64,000 nucleotides of DNA from the NCBI GenBank assembly GCA_964407325.1, contig CAYOVA010000001.1:1-64000 (forward strand), read 5' to 3'. This stretch comes from JAOAFZ01 sp964407325 (GTDB lineage: Bacteria > Patescibacteriota > Microgenomatia > UBA1406 > GWC2-37-13). This document shows, piece after piece, positions 49,472 through 58,058 of the stretch; the first letter of the stretch is position 1, and each line of letters opens with the position of its first letter. A model generated the notes under the pieces. The model made no database searches. It was not told the DNA's origin and was given only the letters and a program-made list of their open reading frames with translations. Both the position numbers and the translations under genes were made by a program.

Positions 49472-50056
49472 ATGAAAGTTTTTTTCACTGCTCCGCAGCG
49501 AGGGAAGAAAGACCTCGGAGAATATTACAAGAAAATTCTAGCCACTGTAAAAGACGCAGGATACACGAGTTTAGATGACTCTGTTATCAACATAAGCAAC
49601 GAGGATTTCTACAAAAACTTCGAGGGGATGGAAAAGGTCGAACACGAGAAATTCTACAATAAAATTCTCGACATCCTTAGAAAGGCTGATATAAACATTT
49701 TTGAGTGCTCGTTTCCTAGTCTAGGAATCGGGTATCAGATTACAAAATCCCTTGAGTACGGAAAGCCTACCATCGTGCTTTATTTCGAGAATGTACCTTC
49801 ACACCTGTTTTTTGCGGGAGCTGATGACGAAAAGCTTATTATTCGCAGCTATACTGAGAAATCGTTGAGAAAGACCATTAAAGAGGCACTTGAAGTTGCC
49901 AGGGAAAGAAGGGACAAGCGTTTCAATTTCTTTATTAGTCCAAAGCTGCTCGAATATCTTGAAAAAGCAAGTAATTCCGAAGGGATAACGAAATCAAAGT
50001 TTATCCGCAATCTAATAGTTAATAAAATGAGAAATCAGCCTACTCAGGAAGAATAA
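49472..50056 (+). CDS. Nucleoside 2-deoxyribosyltransferase-like domain fused to RHH, copy 1
   Basis: A 194-residue protein. The N-terminal part (about 1-135) resembles nucleoside 2-deoxyribosyltransferase-like folds: MKVFFTAPQRG, then KADINIFECSFPSLGIGYQI and YGKPTIVLYF. The C-terminal 50 residues (RFNFFISPKLLEYLEKASNS, then GITKSKFIRNLIV) match a ribbon-helix-helix DNA-binding domain. The combination suggests a ligand-sensing transcription factor or a nucleotide-linked regulator. Copy 2 starts 6 nt after the stop. Confidence 0.7.
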   Translation: MKVFFTAPQRGKKDLGEYYKKILATVKDAGYTSLDDSVINISNEDFYKNFEGMEKVEHEKFYNKILDILRKADINIFECSFPSLGIGYQITKSLEYGKPTIVLYFENVPSHLFFAGADDEKLIIRSYTEKSLRKTIKEALEVARERRDKRFNFFISPKLLEYLEKASNSEGITKSKFIRNLIVNKMRNQPTQEE

Positions 50057-50062
50057 CACTAT

Positions 50063-50656
50063 ATGAAAGTTTTTTTTACCGGCGCACCCCAGGACAACGA
50101 ACTCATTACAAAGGGTATTTACCAGAAGATCTATAAGGAGATCGAATCTGCCGATTATGAACATGTCGACGACGAAATAGTAAACATGAGTGCTGAAGAG
50201 TATCGAAATTTAAAAGACGCGAGCAGAGAAGTCCAGTTGAAGAGATACCATCAAAAACTCGATTCCATCAAAAAAGCCGATATCTGTGTTTTTGAAACCA
50301 GCACGCATAGCCTTTCCACCGGATTTTTGATAAATGTTGCCTTGGAACAACAAAAACCTACTATCGTTTTGTACTACGAAGATCTAATTCCTTTTTTCCT
50401 TTCGGGCGTCGAGAACGATAAAATGATTGTTCAGCAATATAACGAAAAAAACATAAAGAAGGCAATACCGGCCATTCTTGAACAGGCACGTGAAAAGAGA
50501 GACAAGCGTTTTAACTTCTTTATTAGCCCTAAGCTACTGGAATTTCTTGAAAAGACAAGCAATAGCGAAGGTATCACCAAGTCAAAGTATATTCGCAATC
50601 TTATTGTGGAGCATATGCGACAAAATAAGAACCTTGCTGAACCTGTTCAAGAGTAA
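50063..50656 (+). CDS. Nucleoside 2-deoxyribosyltransferase-like domain fused to RHH, copy 2
   Basis: A 197-residue paralogue of the preceding protein, with the same plan: MKVFFTGAPQDN, KADICVFETSTHSLSTGFLI, QKPTIVLYYED, then RFNFFISPKLLEFLEKTSNS and GITKSKYIRNLIV. The C-terminal RHH part is almost identical between copies, while the N-terminal domain has diverged more, as expected if both bind the same DNA site (possibly as a heterodimer) but sense different ligands. The genes are 6 nt apart and must be co-transcribed. Confidence 0.7.
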   Translation: MKVFFTGAPQDNELITKGIYQKIYKEIESADYEHVDDEIVNMSAEEYRNLKDASREVQLKRYHQKLDSIKKADICVFETSTHSLSTGFLINVALEQQKPTIVLYYEDLIPFFLSGVENDKMIVQQYNEKNIKKAIPAILEQAREKRDKRFNFFISPKLLEFLEKTSNSEGITKSKYIRNLIVEHMRQNKNLAEPVQE

Positions 50657-50794
50657 AAACGAACTTTCCAAGCAAACCCTAACGGAACGTGCCTCCTCGT
50701 ACCTTCTGTCTGTCAGCTTTTCTGACAGTTTTGTCATACTCTTTTCAGCTTCCTTTTATATACTCCGGGCATTATTTATTTACTTTAGAGCCCT

Positions 50795-51199
50795 ATGGAG
50801 TACATTAACTCAAGTCCCTTTTCAACCCAATTAGAACGCATTTGTGAACATATCTTTTCCAGAAGGTTTGATAAAGCGGAAACCACCACATTACGGCTGT
50901 TATGTAATCTTCTGGAATCGAAAGAAGATGCTTCCCATAAGCAGTGCATTGTCTCGTTGCTGTTTCATTCGTTTAATTCCTATTACGAAGCCTGGCTTCG
51001 CAAGAAAGGGCATCCGCACAAGAAAGAGCTCGATGATTTACGCTCTTTGGAGCATGAGAACATTTTGATTGCATACTGTAGCAACGTATATGCGATGGAA
51101 ATGCTGTTAAAGCAGGCCTTTGACCATTACCGCAAACCACTTCCGTCGCACGAGATTTTGTATTACGTGGAGAACTATAAAATGGTGTATCTGATGTAA
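50795..51199 (+). CDS. Hypothetical helical protein preceding the signalling block
   Basis: A 134-residue, mostly helical soluble protein with no recognised family. It includes QLERICEHIFSRRFDKAE, two Cys in CNLLESKEDASHKQC and a C-terminal YYVENYKMVYLM. It ends 69 bases before the first histidine kinase start, on the same strand. It could belong to the signalling locus, but no motif links it. The 140 bases upstream contain a short TCTGACAG repeat-like hairpin (CTGTCAGCTTTTCTGACAG near 50708-50726) that may be a terminator for the RHH pair. Confidence 0.55.
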   Translation: MEYINSSPFSTQLERICEHIFSRRFDKAETTTLRLLCNLLESKEDASHKQCIVSLLFHSFNSYYEAWLRKKGHPHKKELDDLRSLEHENILIAYCSNVYAMEMLLKQAFDHYRKPLPSHEILYYVENYKMVYLM

Positions 51200-51267
51200 A
51201 AGGGGTGTTGACTCCTTGTTCCCTTTTTGCAATCAGCTTGTGCAGCCTCTATACTGAAGTACATCAC

Positions 51268-52620
51268 ATGATAATTTTCCCGTATTACGAACTGGCAACT
51301 GTAGTATTGTTTTCCGGTGCTCTTTTTATATTGCTGTGGCGTGCTGTAAAAAAGCACAAGTTTGCCAGTGAAACGGTACAGGAACTGGTGAGAACAGTGA
51401 CTGCCTCTCGGGTACTTGATGAAATTTCCAGTAGCCTGTTTACCACTTTGGACAACAAGTTTGGCATCGAAAACGGCTATATTGCGGTACTTGAGAGCGG
51501 ACTACCGGTGTGGGCAAGCAGCTACAAAATCGATACGCACAATATTGATGTCCCGTTATTGCAGACAATGATGCTGGAACAATTGCGGGAACAAAATAAA
51601 GTGCTTTTTGACGTTCACGAATTAAAACATGACGATTTGCGTAAACGACTAAGCGATTTGGGAATTCATGTGATGATTCCGCTTGTTGTCTCACATGAGA
51701 TTGCGGGGATCGTCCTACTAGGGAGAAAACGGCACGGATCAGGGTATAGTGCTACAGAACGGGATATTATTCAAACGCTTGAACCAGTGCTTACATTGTC
51801 TATCAAGAATGCCTTTTTTAACAAAAAGCTTGGCGAAATAAGCACCACCCTGCATGATACTGTTGAAAAAGCAAAAGGCGAAGTTGCCGTAGCGCAAAAG
51901 AAAGTGGCGGAAATGGATGCCAGCAAAGACGAATTTATCCAGATTGCCTCCCACGAGTTGCGTACACCAATTACTGCGATTAAGGGGTATATTTGGATTT
52001 GCCTGAACCAATCTAAACAACCCCTGGAAGAGACAGTAAAAAAGAACCTGGATACCTGTTACCATTCTGCGGAACGACTGTTGAGAATGGTAAGTGATAT
52101 GTTGACTGTCTCGCGTATGGACAGTGGGAAAATGGCCTTAAACTACCAGCGGGTTGACATTGCTTCGCTCTTGGGGGCGCTTCAGGAAGAGATGCTGCCG
52201 GTTGCAAACCAGCGTGAGATACAGTTTACATTAAAACTGGATAAGCCGTCGGTACCGATTGAAGGTGATAGAGAGCGGCTGCAAGAGCTATTTCACAATA
52301 TTATCGATAATGCCCTTAAGTTCGCCCCTCATCGTGGGCTGGTTCGGGTTGAGCTTCATGTGAACGGAGATCGTGATGTTAGCGTGCTGGTCTCCGATAA
52401 TGGTCCCGGTATCCCTCGAGAAGGCAGGGACAAGTTATTTGCTAAGTTTGGAAAGATCCAGTATGCATATGACAAAACACATGCTGTTGAAGGTGCAGGA
52501 CTAGGATTGTATATTGGAAAGCGAATTGTAGATTTACATTCAGGAATCATTGCAGTAGAATCTGAGGTAGACAAGGGAACAACATTTATAGTTACATTAC
52601 CATTCCAAAAGAAAAAATAA
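51268..52620 (+). CDS. Sensor histidine kinase with GAF-like domain (HK1)
   Basis: About 450 residues. One N-terminal helix (YYELATVVLFSGALFILLW) anchors it. A GAF-like sensor region (about 45-200), a coiled linker and the HisKA domain follow, with the phospho-acceptor in IASHELRTPITAIKG. The HATPase domain has N (FHNIIDNALKF), G1 (VSDNGPGIP) and G2 (GAGLGLYIGKRIV) boxes. The response regulator gene starts 4 nt after the stop. The HisKA-HATPase half is clearly paralogous to the kinase at 55103. TATACT lies at 51250-51255, 12 nt before the ATG. Confidence 0.92.
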   Translation: MIIFPYYELATVVLFSGALFILLWRAVKKHKFASETVQELVRTVTASRVLDEISSSLFTTLDNKFGIENGYIAVLESGLPVWASSYKIDTHNIDVPLLQTMMLEQLREQNKVLFDVHELKHDDLRKRLSDLGIHVMIPLVVSHEIAGIVLLGRKRHGSGYSATERDIIQTLEPVLTLSIKNAFFNKKLGEISTTLHDTVEKAKGEVAVAQKKVAEMDASKDEFIQIASHELRTPITAIKGYIWICLNQSKQPLEETVKKNLDTCYHSAERLLRMVSDMLTVSRMDSGKMALNYQRVDIASLLGALQEEMLPVANQREIQFTLKLDKPSVPIEGDRERLQELFHNIIDNALKFAPHRGLVRVELHVNGDRDVSVLVSDNGPGIPREGRDKLFAKFGKIQYAYDKTHAVEGAGLGLYIGKRIVDLHSGIIAVESEVDKGTTFIVTLPFQKKK

Positions 52621-52623
52621 CCT

Positions 52624-53166
52624 ATGGTAGACCAGCCAACCCAACCGGATATAGCTGCTCCGGCAGCACCAACACAACCAGCTTCAGCACCGACTGTAGC
52701 TTCACAAGCAGTTCAGCCCGCAGTCCCAACAGCCGCAGCCTCTCCTGCAGCAACGCCCGCTGCTGCTCCAGCAAGTCCAGCCCCTGCAGCTTCATCCGGT
52801 GCAAAAAAGATTCTTGTAGTTGAAGACGAAACAGAGCTTCAGCAGTTGTTTGTGAGTACGCTTACCAATGCGGGATATCAAGTCCAGGCCATTGGAGATG
52901 GAAAGGACGCATACGAAAAGATTAAAGCGGAAACAAATGATATTGTGCTTCTGGATATTATGTTGCCGGAAATGGACGGTATTCAGATTCTGGAAAAGCT
53001 AAAATCCGAGAGTGTTGATATCCCAAGTAAAGGAGTTGTGCTACTGACGAATTTAGGTCAGGATACGTTAGTTGCAAAAGCACTCTCGCTTGGGATTCGT
53101 GGATATCTCGTAAAAAGCGATTACACACCTGAACAGCTCTTAAAAGAAATAAAGGGATATTTGTAA
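52624..53166 (+). CDS. Single-domain response regulator with Ala/Pro linker (RR1)
   Basis: A 180-residue protein. Residues 1-57 are an Ala/Pro/Thr-rich, disordered leader; the rest is a receiver domain with KILVVEDETELQQL (acidic pocket), IVLLDIMLPEMDG (phospho-Asp) and KSDYTPEQLL (Lys). No output domain is present, so it acts by protein contact. It pairs with HK1, four bases upstream. The receiver closely resembles RR2 at 57314, especially LTNLGQDTLVAKALSLGIRG. Confidence 0.9.
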   Translation: MVDQPTQPDIAAPAAPTQPASAPTVASQAVQPAVPTAAASPAATPAAAPASPAPAASSGAKKILVVEDETELQQLFVSTLTNAGYQVQAIGDGKDAYEKIKAETNDIVLLDIMLPEMDGIQILEKLKSESVDIPSKGVVLLTNLGQDTLVAKALSLGIRGYLVKSDYTPEQLLKEIKGYL

Positions 53167-53300
53167 GCTCAATTTAAAGTAGGTCGAGGCTAATACTACA
53201 GGACGTTTATATACATACAAAATAAGTATAAATCTCTCCAATTGTCCTTACAAATCAATATTCTTACAAACATACTTGATATAATATAGGATATAAAAGT

Positions 53301-54044
53301 ATGTCGCTTTTAATTACAGATTATTCAGCTATGCAAACAAGCCCAGTGGAAAATTATATAAGCTGGCTCGGTATTTCCCATGATGTAAAAGCGGTGACTA
53401 CGATACGTAAACTTCTTGCAAATATACAACCCCATGTATTTCTAGATAACGGTTCTTTTAAAATAAAGCGCGTGGAAAACAGAAATGAGGGATCGTATGT
53501 CGATGCAATTATTCGACTTTCCTATAGTCGCTACACAGAGGGTACCTTCCCTGTTGAACTCTCACGCAGAGTACTGGATATAAAAGACTCAAAAGAAAAG
53601 TCCTATATGGTTTACAACCAAAAAGAGTTTCCTGTTGCTACCATTATGTCCAAGAACTTTCTTCCCGATGATCCTGTCTATTTTATTAATACGCTCTTTT
53701 CTATTCAGGAACCCTGGTATTTCCAGCAAAAAAAGCTCCACGAGATTTCCCGCTGGGCAGCGCATCCGGTGTACGATATCTATCATTTCCACGACATAAA
53801 GCTCAAAGCGATGAAAGAGGCGCTCCGATTTACTTTCGAAAAGTCACAACAGGAAAAAACACCAACGGTTGCCATTTTTTCTGAACGGGTGGTCCGTTTT
53901 TTAAGGGGAAACAATGTTGCGGTTATTCGAAAGCTCCAAGCAAAAGAAAAAGACAGCCCAGCCAGAAACGCTTTAAAACTGAACTATCCGTTATATTGGC
54001 GTGATGGGAATCCCGGGGTATATGAAATTGTAACTATCCTATGA
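53301..54044 (+). CDS. Autoinducer-synthase/FeeM-like GNAT acyltransferase
   Basis: A 247-residue protein. Residues 148-153, EISRWA, match the hallmark E-(L/I)-S-R-(F/W)-A of LuxI-type acyl-homoserine-lactone synthases and related N-acyl amino acid synthases, and residues about 190-206, VAIFSERVVRFLRGNNV, match the position of the LuxI segment YVTVTSTAIERFLKRIKV. If so it would move an acyl chain onto an amino acid-like acceptor, making a signal or lipid. The N-terminal LuxI region is not obviously conserved, so the substrate is unknown. It overlaps the E1-like gene by ATGA and lies between two kinase/regulator pairs. The -10 TATAAT at 53280-53285 precedes it. Confidence 0.6.
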   Translation: MSLLITDYSAMQTSPVENYISWLGISHDVKAVTTIRKLLANIQPHVFLDNGSFKIKRVENRNEGSYVDAIIRLSYSRYTEGTFPVELSRRVLDIKDSKEKSYMVYNQKEFPVATIMSKNFLPDDPVYFINTLFSIQEPWYFQQKKLHEISRWAAHPVYDIYHFHDIKLKAMKEALRFTFEKSQQEKTPTVAIFSERVVRFLRGNNVAVIRKLQAKEKDSPARNALKLNYPLYWRDGNPGVYEIVTIL

Positions 54045-55060
54045 CTGATACCGCTTCTCTCCAATTGGAAGAACTAAAAAAACTGGGTGAACCAGTAGAA
54101 TCTACTTTATTTTCTGAAAAGAAGGGAATGAAAGTCTTGAGTGAAAAAGACTTTGACACCGTTTTTTACTCACGGACCTACCCCTTAATAAGCCATAAGG
54201 ACAGGCAGATAATGAATACGAAGAAAGTATTGTTCCTAGGGTGTAGCACAAATTCACCGGTGGCCACAGCTTTGTTGCAGCAAGGGTTAAAGCAGTTTAT
54301 TCTTGTCGATCCCGATGTAATCGAGCTGTCCAATACCAACAGGATAATTGGAGCGGGTATAACAGAATTAGGTAAAAATAAAGCTCTACATCTTGCTGAC
54401 TATCTTGCCAATATCCACCCCTATATTAAAACAACAGTATATGAACAGCGTTTGTCAGATGATGAACTGGAAACTGTAATTGAAGAAGCAGATTTGATAA
54501 TCGAAATGGTAGATGATCCCGCTAGCAAAATAAGAACCCGTACCTCTGCAAAAAAACACAACAAAATAGTATTGATGATTACCGGGATTGGCGACCAGCC
54601 GATTGTGGTAGTCGAGAAGCCGGAAGATCGTTATTTTCACCGGTTTACAGAGGAAGAAGTTAGCCAGTTTATGAAGCCGGATCTGTCCATTCATGAGCGG
54701 TTTCGTATGTACTGCACTATTATCGGGCCTGAAAGAATTCCTCCTTCGGTGATGGTAAATATGGTGTTGGCAGCTACGGGAAAGCGTACCTATATCGCGC
54801 AGCATGGCGGTACAGCAATGGTAGCGGGGGGGCTTGGGGCATATGCAGCACGCGAGTTGTTGTGTGGTAGAAGTATACAGCCTGAAGTAGCAGTTTCATT
54901 ACCTGAACAGTTATCACCTCTGAAAGATATTGAAAAAAGGGAGAACGAGCTGTGGAAATCGTTACAAACAGATTACAGTGATATCTTTGTTGACTCCGAC
55001 ATGAGCTTACGGATGGCTTTAAATCGTCTTGCACGGTCTCTTTTTGATATAAATTACTAA
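54041..55060 (+). CDS. ThiF/MoeB/HesA-like E1 adenylyltransferase
   Basis: A 339-residue protein with the E1 fold: nucleotide loop VLFLGCSTNSPVATALLQQG (variant of GxGGxGS), LVDPDVIELSNTNR (the Asp and Asn-Arg pair), GKNKALHLADYL (Lys) and LIIEMVDDPASK (Asp). It should adenylate a C-terminal carboxylate or small acid. The N-terminal 60 residues and the C-terminal 100 are not typical, and no catalytic Cys or CxxC zinc pair of MoeB/ThiF is evident. The start overlaps the acyltransferase gene by 4 bases, so both are translated together. Confidence 0.8.
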   Translation: MTDTASLQLEELKKLGEPVESTLFSEKKGMKVLSEKDFDTVFYSRTYPLISHKDRQIMNTKKVLFLGCSTNSPVATALLQQGLKQFILVDPDVIELSNTNRIIGAGITELGKNKALHLADYLANIHPYIKTTVYEQRLSDDELETVIEEADLIIEMVDDPASKIRTRTSAKKHNKIVLMITGIGDQPIVVVEKPEDRYFHRFTEEEVSQFMKPDLSIHERFRMYCTIIGPERIPPSVMVNMVLAATGKRTYIAQHGGTAMVAGGLGAYAARELLCGRSIQPEVAVSLPEQLSPLKDIEKRENELWKSLQTDYSDIFVDSDMSLRMALNRLARSLFDINY

Positions 55061-55102
55061 CGTTGCAAAAAAGAAACAAATAGCGTTATACTGATTAGTA
55101 CC

Positions 55103-57274
55103 ATGTCAGTATTCTTCGTTCAATTAATTATAACCCTGGTGGTTGCTTCCTTAAATATTCTCCTTGGTTTGCTTATTTACATGAAAAATCCCAAGAGCAT
55201 CACGCATAAACTGTTAGGGGTAATTGCATTAATAGTGGCTTTGTGGGCGATTACGAATCTGTATTCTCTTAACTCGCAGGATAGCTTGTACTGGACGCTG
55301 TTCTGGATTAAGGCCGTTATGGTAATCACCTCGTGGCTTGGCCCGGTAATGATTATTTTTGTAAAGAGTTACCCGCGAAGCGAAGTGATGATGTCAAAGG
55401 TATGGGTAACTGTAATTTTGGTGTACGCTGCAATTACTTCTTCCCTTGGGGCAACGCCTTTAATGTTTTCCGATGTATCGATTAAAGACGGGAATATTAC
55501 TCCTACACCCGGCCCGGCTATTTTGTTGTTTGCTATTGGTTTTGTAGGTATGATTTTTGCATCGTTGATTATGCTGCTGGTAAAGTACATAAAGGCAAAG
55601 GGTAAGGAAAAAATCCAGATGTTCTATTTGTTGCTTGGGATGATTTTGACCTTTGGATTTATGGTATTTGCCAACTTTATTGTAGTAATACTGTTTAAAT
55701 CCAGTGCTCTGGTGTTTTTAGGACCATCTGCCAGTATTCTGATGATTGGTTTTGTAAGTTATGCCATTGTGAAGCACCGTTTCCTTGACTTAAAACTGAT
55801 TATTTTCCGTGCCGTAAGCTTTAGTATTTTGCTCGTAGCTGCTACCTTGATGTATGTTGCGGGAGTCGTAAGCATTGGAGGGTATTTGTTTGACATTCAG
55901 CTGGATACCCACGCCCTTATTTTTGTTGTGGTAACAAATTTTTTACTCGCCTGGTCGTTTCCCTATTTGCGTCGCGTTATCGAAAGTTTTACCAGTCCCA
56001 TCTTTTTTAAAGATACCTACGATGAAGGGTTATTGTTAAAGAAGATTACTACCATTATTTCCAGTACGATTGTTCTCGACAAACTGGTTGTCGACGTATT
56101 CCGCCAGCTGTTTGAAGAAATGGGTGTGAACGGTGCATTTGCGGCAGTCTATGAAGACGGGAAAAAAGTGTGGACACATGCCTTCCGCTATAACGACAGT
56201 GGCATAGATCCGGTTAAGTTAAAACAACTAGCGCGTGACTTAATGAAAACCAGCGATGAGCTGATTTACATTTTTGAGGAGTTAACCGATGAACATCTAA
56301 AGGATGTGTTCCGTCGCTATAACATTACTGTACTGCTTCCGCTAATAGTGAAGAAGGAGCTTGTAGGTGTGGTGTTACTGGGCGACAAAGCCTCTGGGGA
56401 GGTGTATTCTTCGCGTGATATTGAAGTATTGAAGATTGTGGCGCCGGAGCTTGCCATTGGTATTAAAAATGCAACGGCCTATCAGCAAATAGAGGACTTT
56501 AACAGTGTGCTAAAAGAAGAAGTCCGGAAAGCAACAGCTGATTTAAGAAGTGCCAATAAACGCCTGCTGGAACTTGATGCTCGAAAAGATGAATTTATTT
56601 CTATTGCCTCCCATGAGCTGCGCACTCCTTTGACAGCGGTTAAGAACTACCTGTGGATGACTCTGAACAATTCTCCAAAACCGCTCCCGGAAGAAGTAAA
56701 GAACGATCTGAATATTTGTGCAGGATCGGTAGAGCATCTTATACACCTGGTAAATGACATGTTGACTGTGTCCCGAATCGAAAGCAACAAAATAGATTTG
56801 CAGGCAAAGCCTATGGATATAGTTGACTTGATGAAGACCCTTATTGACGAACTAAAAATAAACGCCCAGACTCGGGGAATTGCCCTTACACTCGATACAG
56901 ATACCGACAGGCAGTTGTTAAATGGCGACCAGAATAAGCTCCGTGAGGTATTCCAGAATATTATCGGGAATGCCATTAAATTTGTCCCGGATAAAGGAAG
57001 CGTAAAAGTGAATGTTCAGGCTCATAAAGATGAAGTACGTATTGCCATTGCCGACAATGGTCCTGGTATTCGGAAGGAAGATATGGATAGATTGTTTAGC
57101 AAGTTTGGGAAAATAGATTACGCATACAAAAAAACCCGCTCTGTTTCGGGTACTGGACTGGGTTTATATATTTGTAAACGGATTGTAGACTTGCACAAGG
57201 GTGAAATAGAGGTAGAATCGAAACTAGGGAAGGGGACAACGTTTATTGTAACTCTGCCGGTGCATACCCGGTAA
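55103..57274 (+). CDS. Multi-pass membrane histidine kinase with GAF domain (HK2)
   Basis: A 723-residue kinase. The N-terminal 300 residues contain about eight hydrophobic helices, similar to 7TM/histidine-kinase input modules, then a GAF-like region (about 310-465), coiled linker, HisKA with IASHELRTPLTAVKN, and HATPase with FQNIIGNAIKF, IADNGPGIR and GTGLGLYICKRIV. From the GAF domain onward it parallels HK1. The multi-pass input suggests sensing a membrane-soluble ligand; a lipid product of the neighbouring acyltransferase is an attractive but untested candidate. TATACT lies at 55087-55092, 10 nt before the ATG. Confidence 0.92.
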   Translation: MSVFFVQLIITLVVASLNILLGLLIYMKNPKSITHKLLGVIALIVALWAITNLYSLNSQDSLYWTLFWIKAVMVITSWLGPVMIIFVKSYPRSEVMMSKVWVTVILVYAAITSSLGATPLMFSDVSIKDGNITPTPGPAILLFAIGFVGMIFASLIMLLVKYIKAKGKEKIQMFYLLLGMILTFGFMVFANFIVVILFKSSALVFLGPSASILMIGFVSYAIVKHRFLDLKLIIFRAVSFSILLVAATLMYVAGVVSIGGYLFDIQLDTHALIFVVVTNFLLAWSFPYLRRVIESFTSPIFFKDTYDEGLLLKKITTIISSTIVLDKLVVDVFRQLFEEMGVNGAFAAVYEDGKKVWTHAFRYNDSGIDPVKLKQLARDLMKTSDELIYIFEELTDEHLKDVFRRYNITVLLPLIVKKELVGVVLLGDKASGEVYSSRDIEVLKIVAPELAIGIKNATAYQQIEDFNSVLKEEVRKATADLRSANKRLLELDARKDEFISIASHELRTPLTAVKNYLWMTLNNSPKPLPEEVKNDLNICAGSVEHLIHLVNDMLTVSRIESNKIDLQAKPMDIVDLMKTLIDELKINAQTRGIALTLDTDTDRQLLNGDQNKLREVFQNIIGNAIKFVPDKGSVKVNVQAHKDEVRIAIADNGPGIRKEDMDRLFSKFGKIDYAYKKTRSVSGTGLGLYICKRIVDLHKGEIEVESKLGKGTTFIVTLPVHTR

Positions 57275-57313
57275 CGGTGCTATTAATTATTTGTATGCGA
57301 AAAGGAGAGACGT

Positions 57314-57700
57314 ATGTCAGACACAAAGAAAAAAATACTGGTGGTTGAGGATGAAGAAAACATGCGGAACTTGTACTGCAGAATTCTGGAGGATGCAGGG
57401 TATGATGTCGAATCAGCGGAAGATGGGACTAAGGCATATGCAAAGATGAAAGTATCCCCGTATAATCTGGTGTTGCTAGATATTATGATGCCGGAGATGG
57501 ATGGCATTCAGGTATTGGAAAAGCTTATTCGTGATGGCCGCAAACTGGAGACTGATTCCACTCCTGTAGTGTTGCTTACAAATTTAGGCCAGGATTCATT
57601 AGTTGCAAAAGGATTATCGTTGGGTATTCGGGGCTATTTGTTAAAAAGCGACTATACTCCCGATCAATTATTGAGAGAGATTCAAGGGTACATAAAGTAA
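57314..57700 (+). CDS. Single-domain response regulator (RR2)
   Basis: A 128-residue receiver-only protein: KILVVEDEENMRNLYCRIL, LVLLDIMMPEMDG (phospho-Asp) and KSDYTPDQLLREI. It lacks the Ala/Pro leader of RR1 but is otherwise close to it. A GGAG ribosome binding site precedes the ATG (AAAGGAGAGACGT), one of few host-type genes with a visible SD. It pairs with HK2, 39 bases upstream, and ends the signalling block. Confidence 0.92.
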   Translation: MSDTKKKILVVEDEENMRNLYCRILEDAGYDVESAEDGTKAYAKMKVSPYNLVLLDIMMPEMDGIQVLEKLIRDGRKLETDSTPVVLLTNLGQDSLVAKGLSLGIRGYLLKSDYTPDQLLREIQGYIK

Positions 57701-58058
57701 ATGGAGATGGGTTCTTCTTATTTTCTTCATGCGAGATTATTTATTCATAGTGGTTTAGATATATTTTACATACTATATATGTATTTTTATAAGATACATA
57801 ATTGAGTGCATTTTTTTCATTTTTACTACATAAATATGTATTTTTGTGACAATCCAAAGCTAAAATACAGCTTACTCTCTTGCTTTATACTATAGGTTTG
57901 CTATAATCAGCTCAGCTACGCTGTTTAAACGTTATAACAAAACAACGTAAACAGCAAAGGCGCATAACGCCGGGAACATGCAGACAGGTTGTCTGCAATG
58001 GCGAATGTTCCGGCACGCACCATAACAGACCCGCGAAGAGCGGGGATAGGGGAACATC
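57701..58058 (+). promoter_or_regulatory. AT-rich gap, promoter and structured leader of the 58059 gene
   Basis: Bases 57701-57900 are AT-rich with no gene seen. TATAAT (57902-57907) is the likely -10. In the leader of about 145 nt, GCCGG-g-AACAT (57969-57979) pairs with ATGTTCCGGC (58005-58014), enclosing GCAGAC/GTCTGC (57980-57996). A second hairpin, CCCGC/GCGGG (58030-58044), lies before a GGGGA site. Confidence 0.55.
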
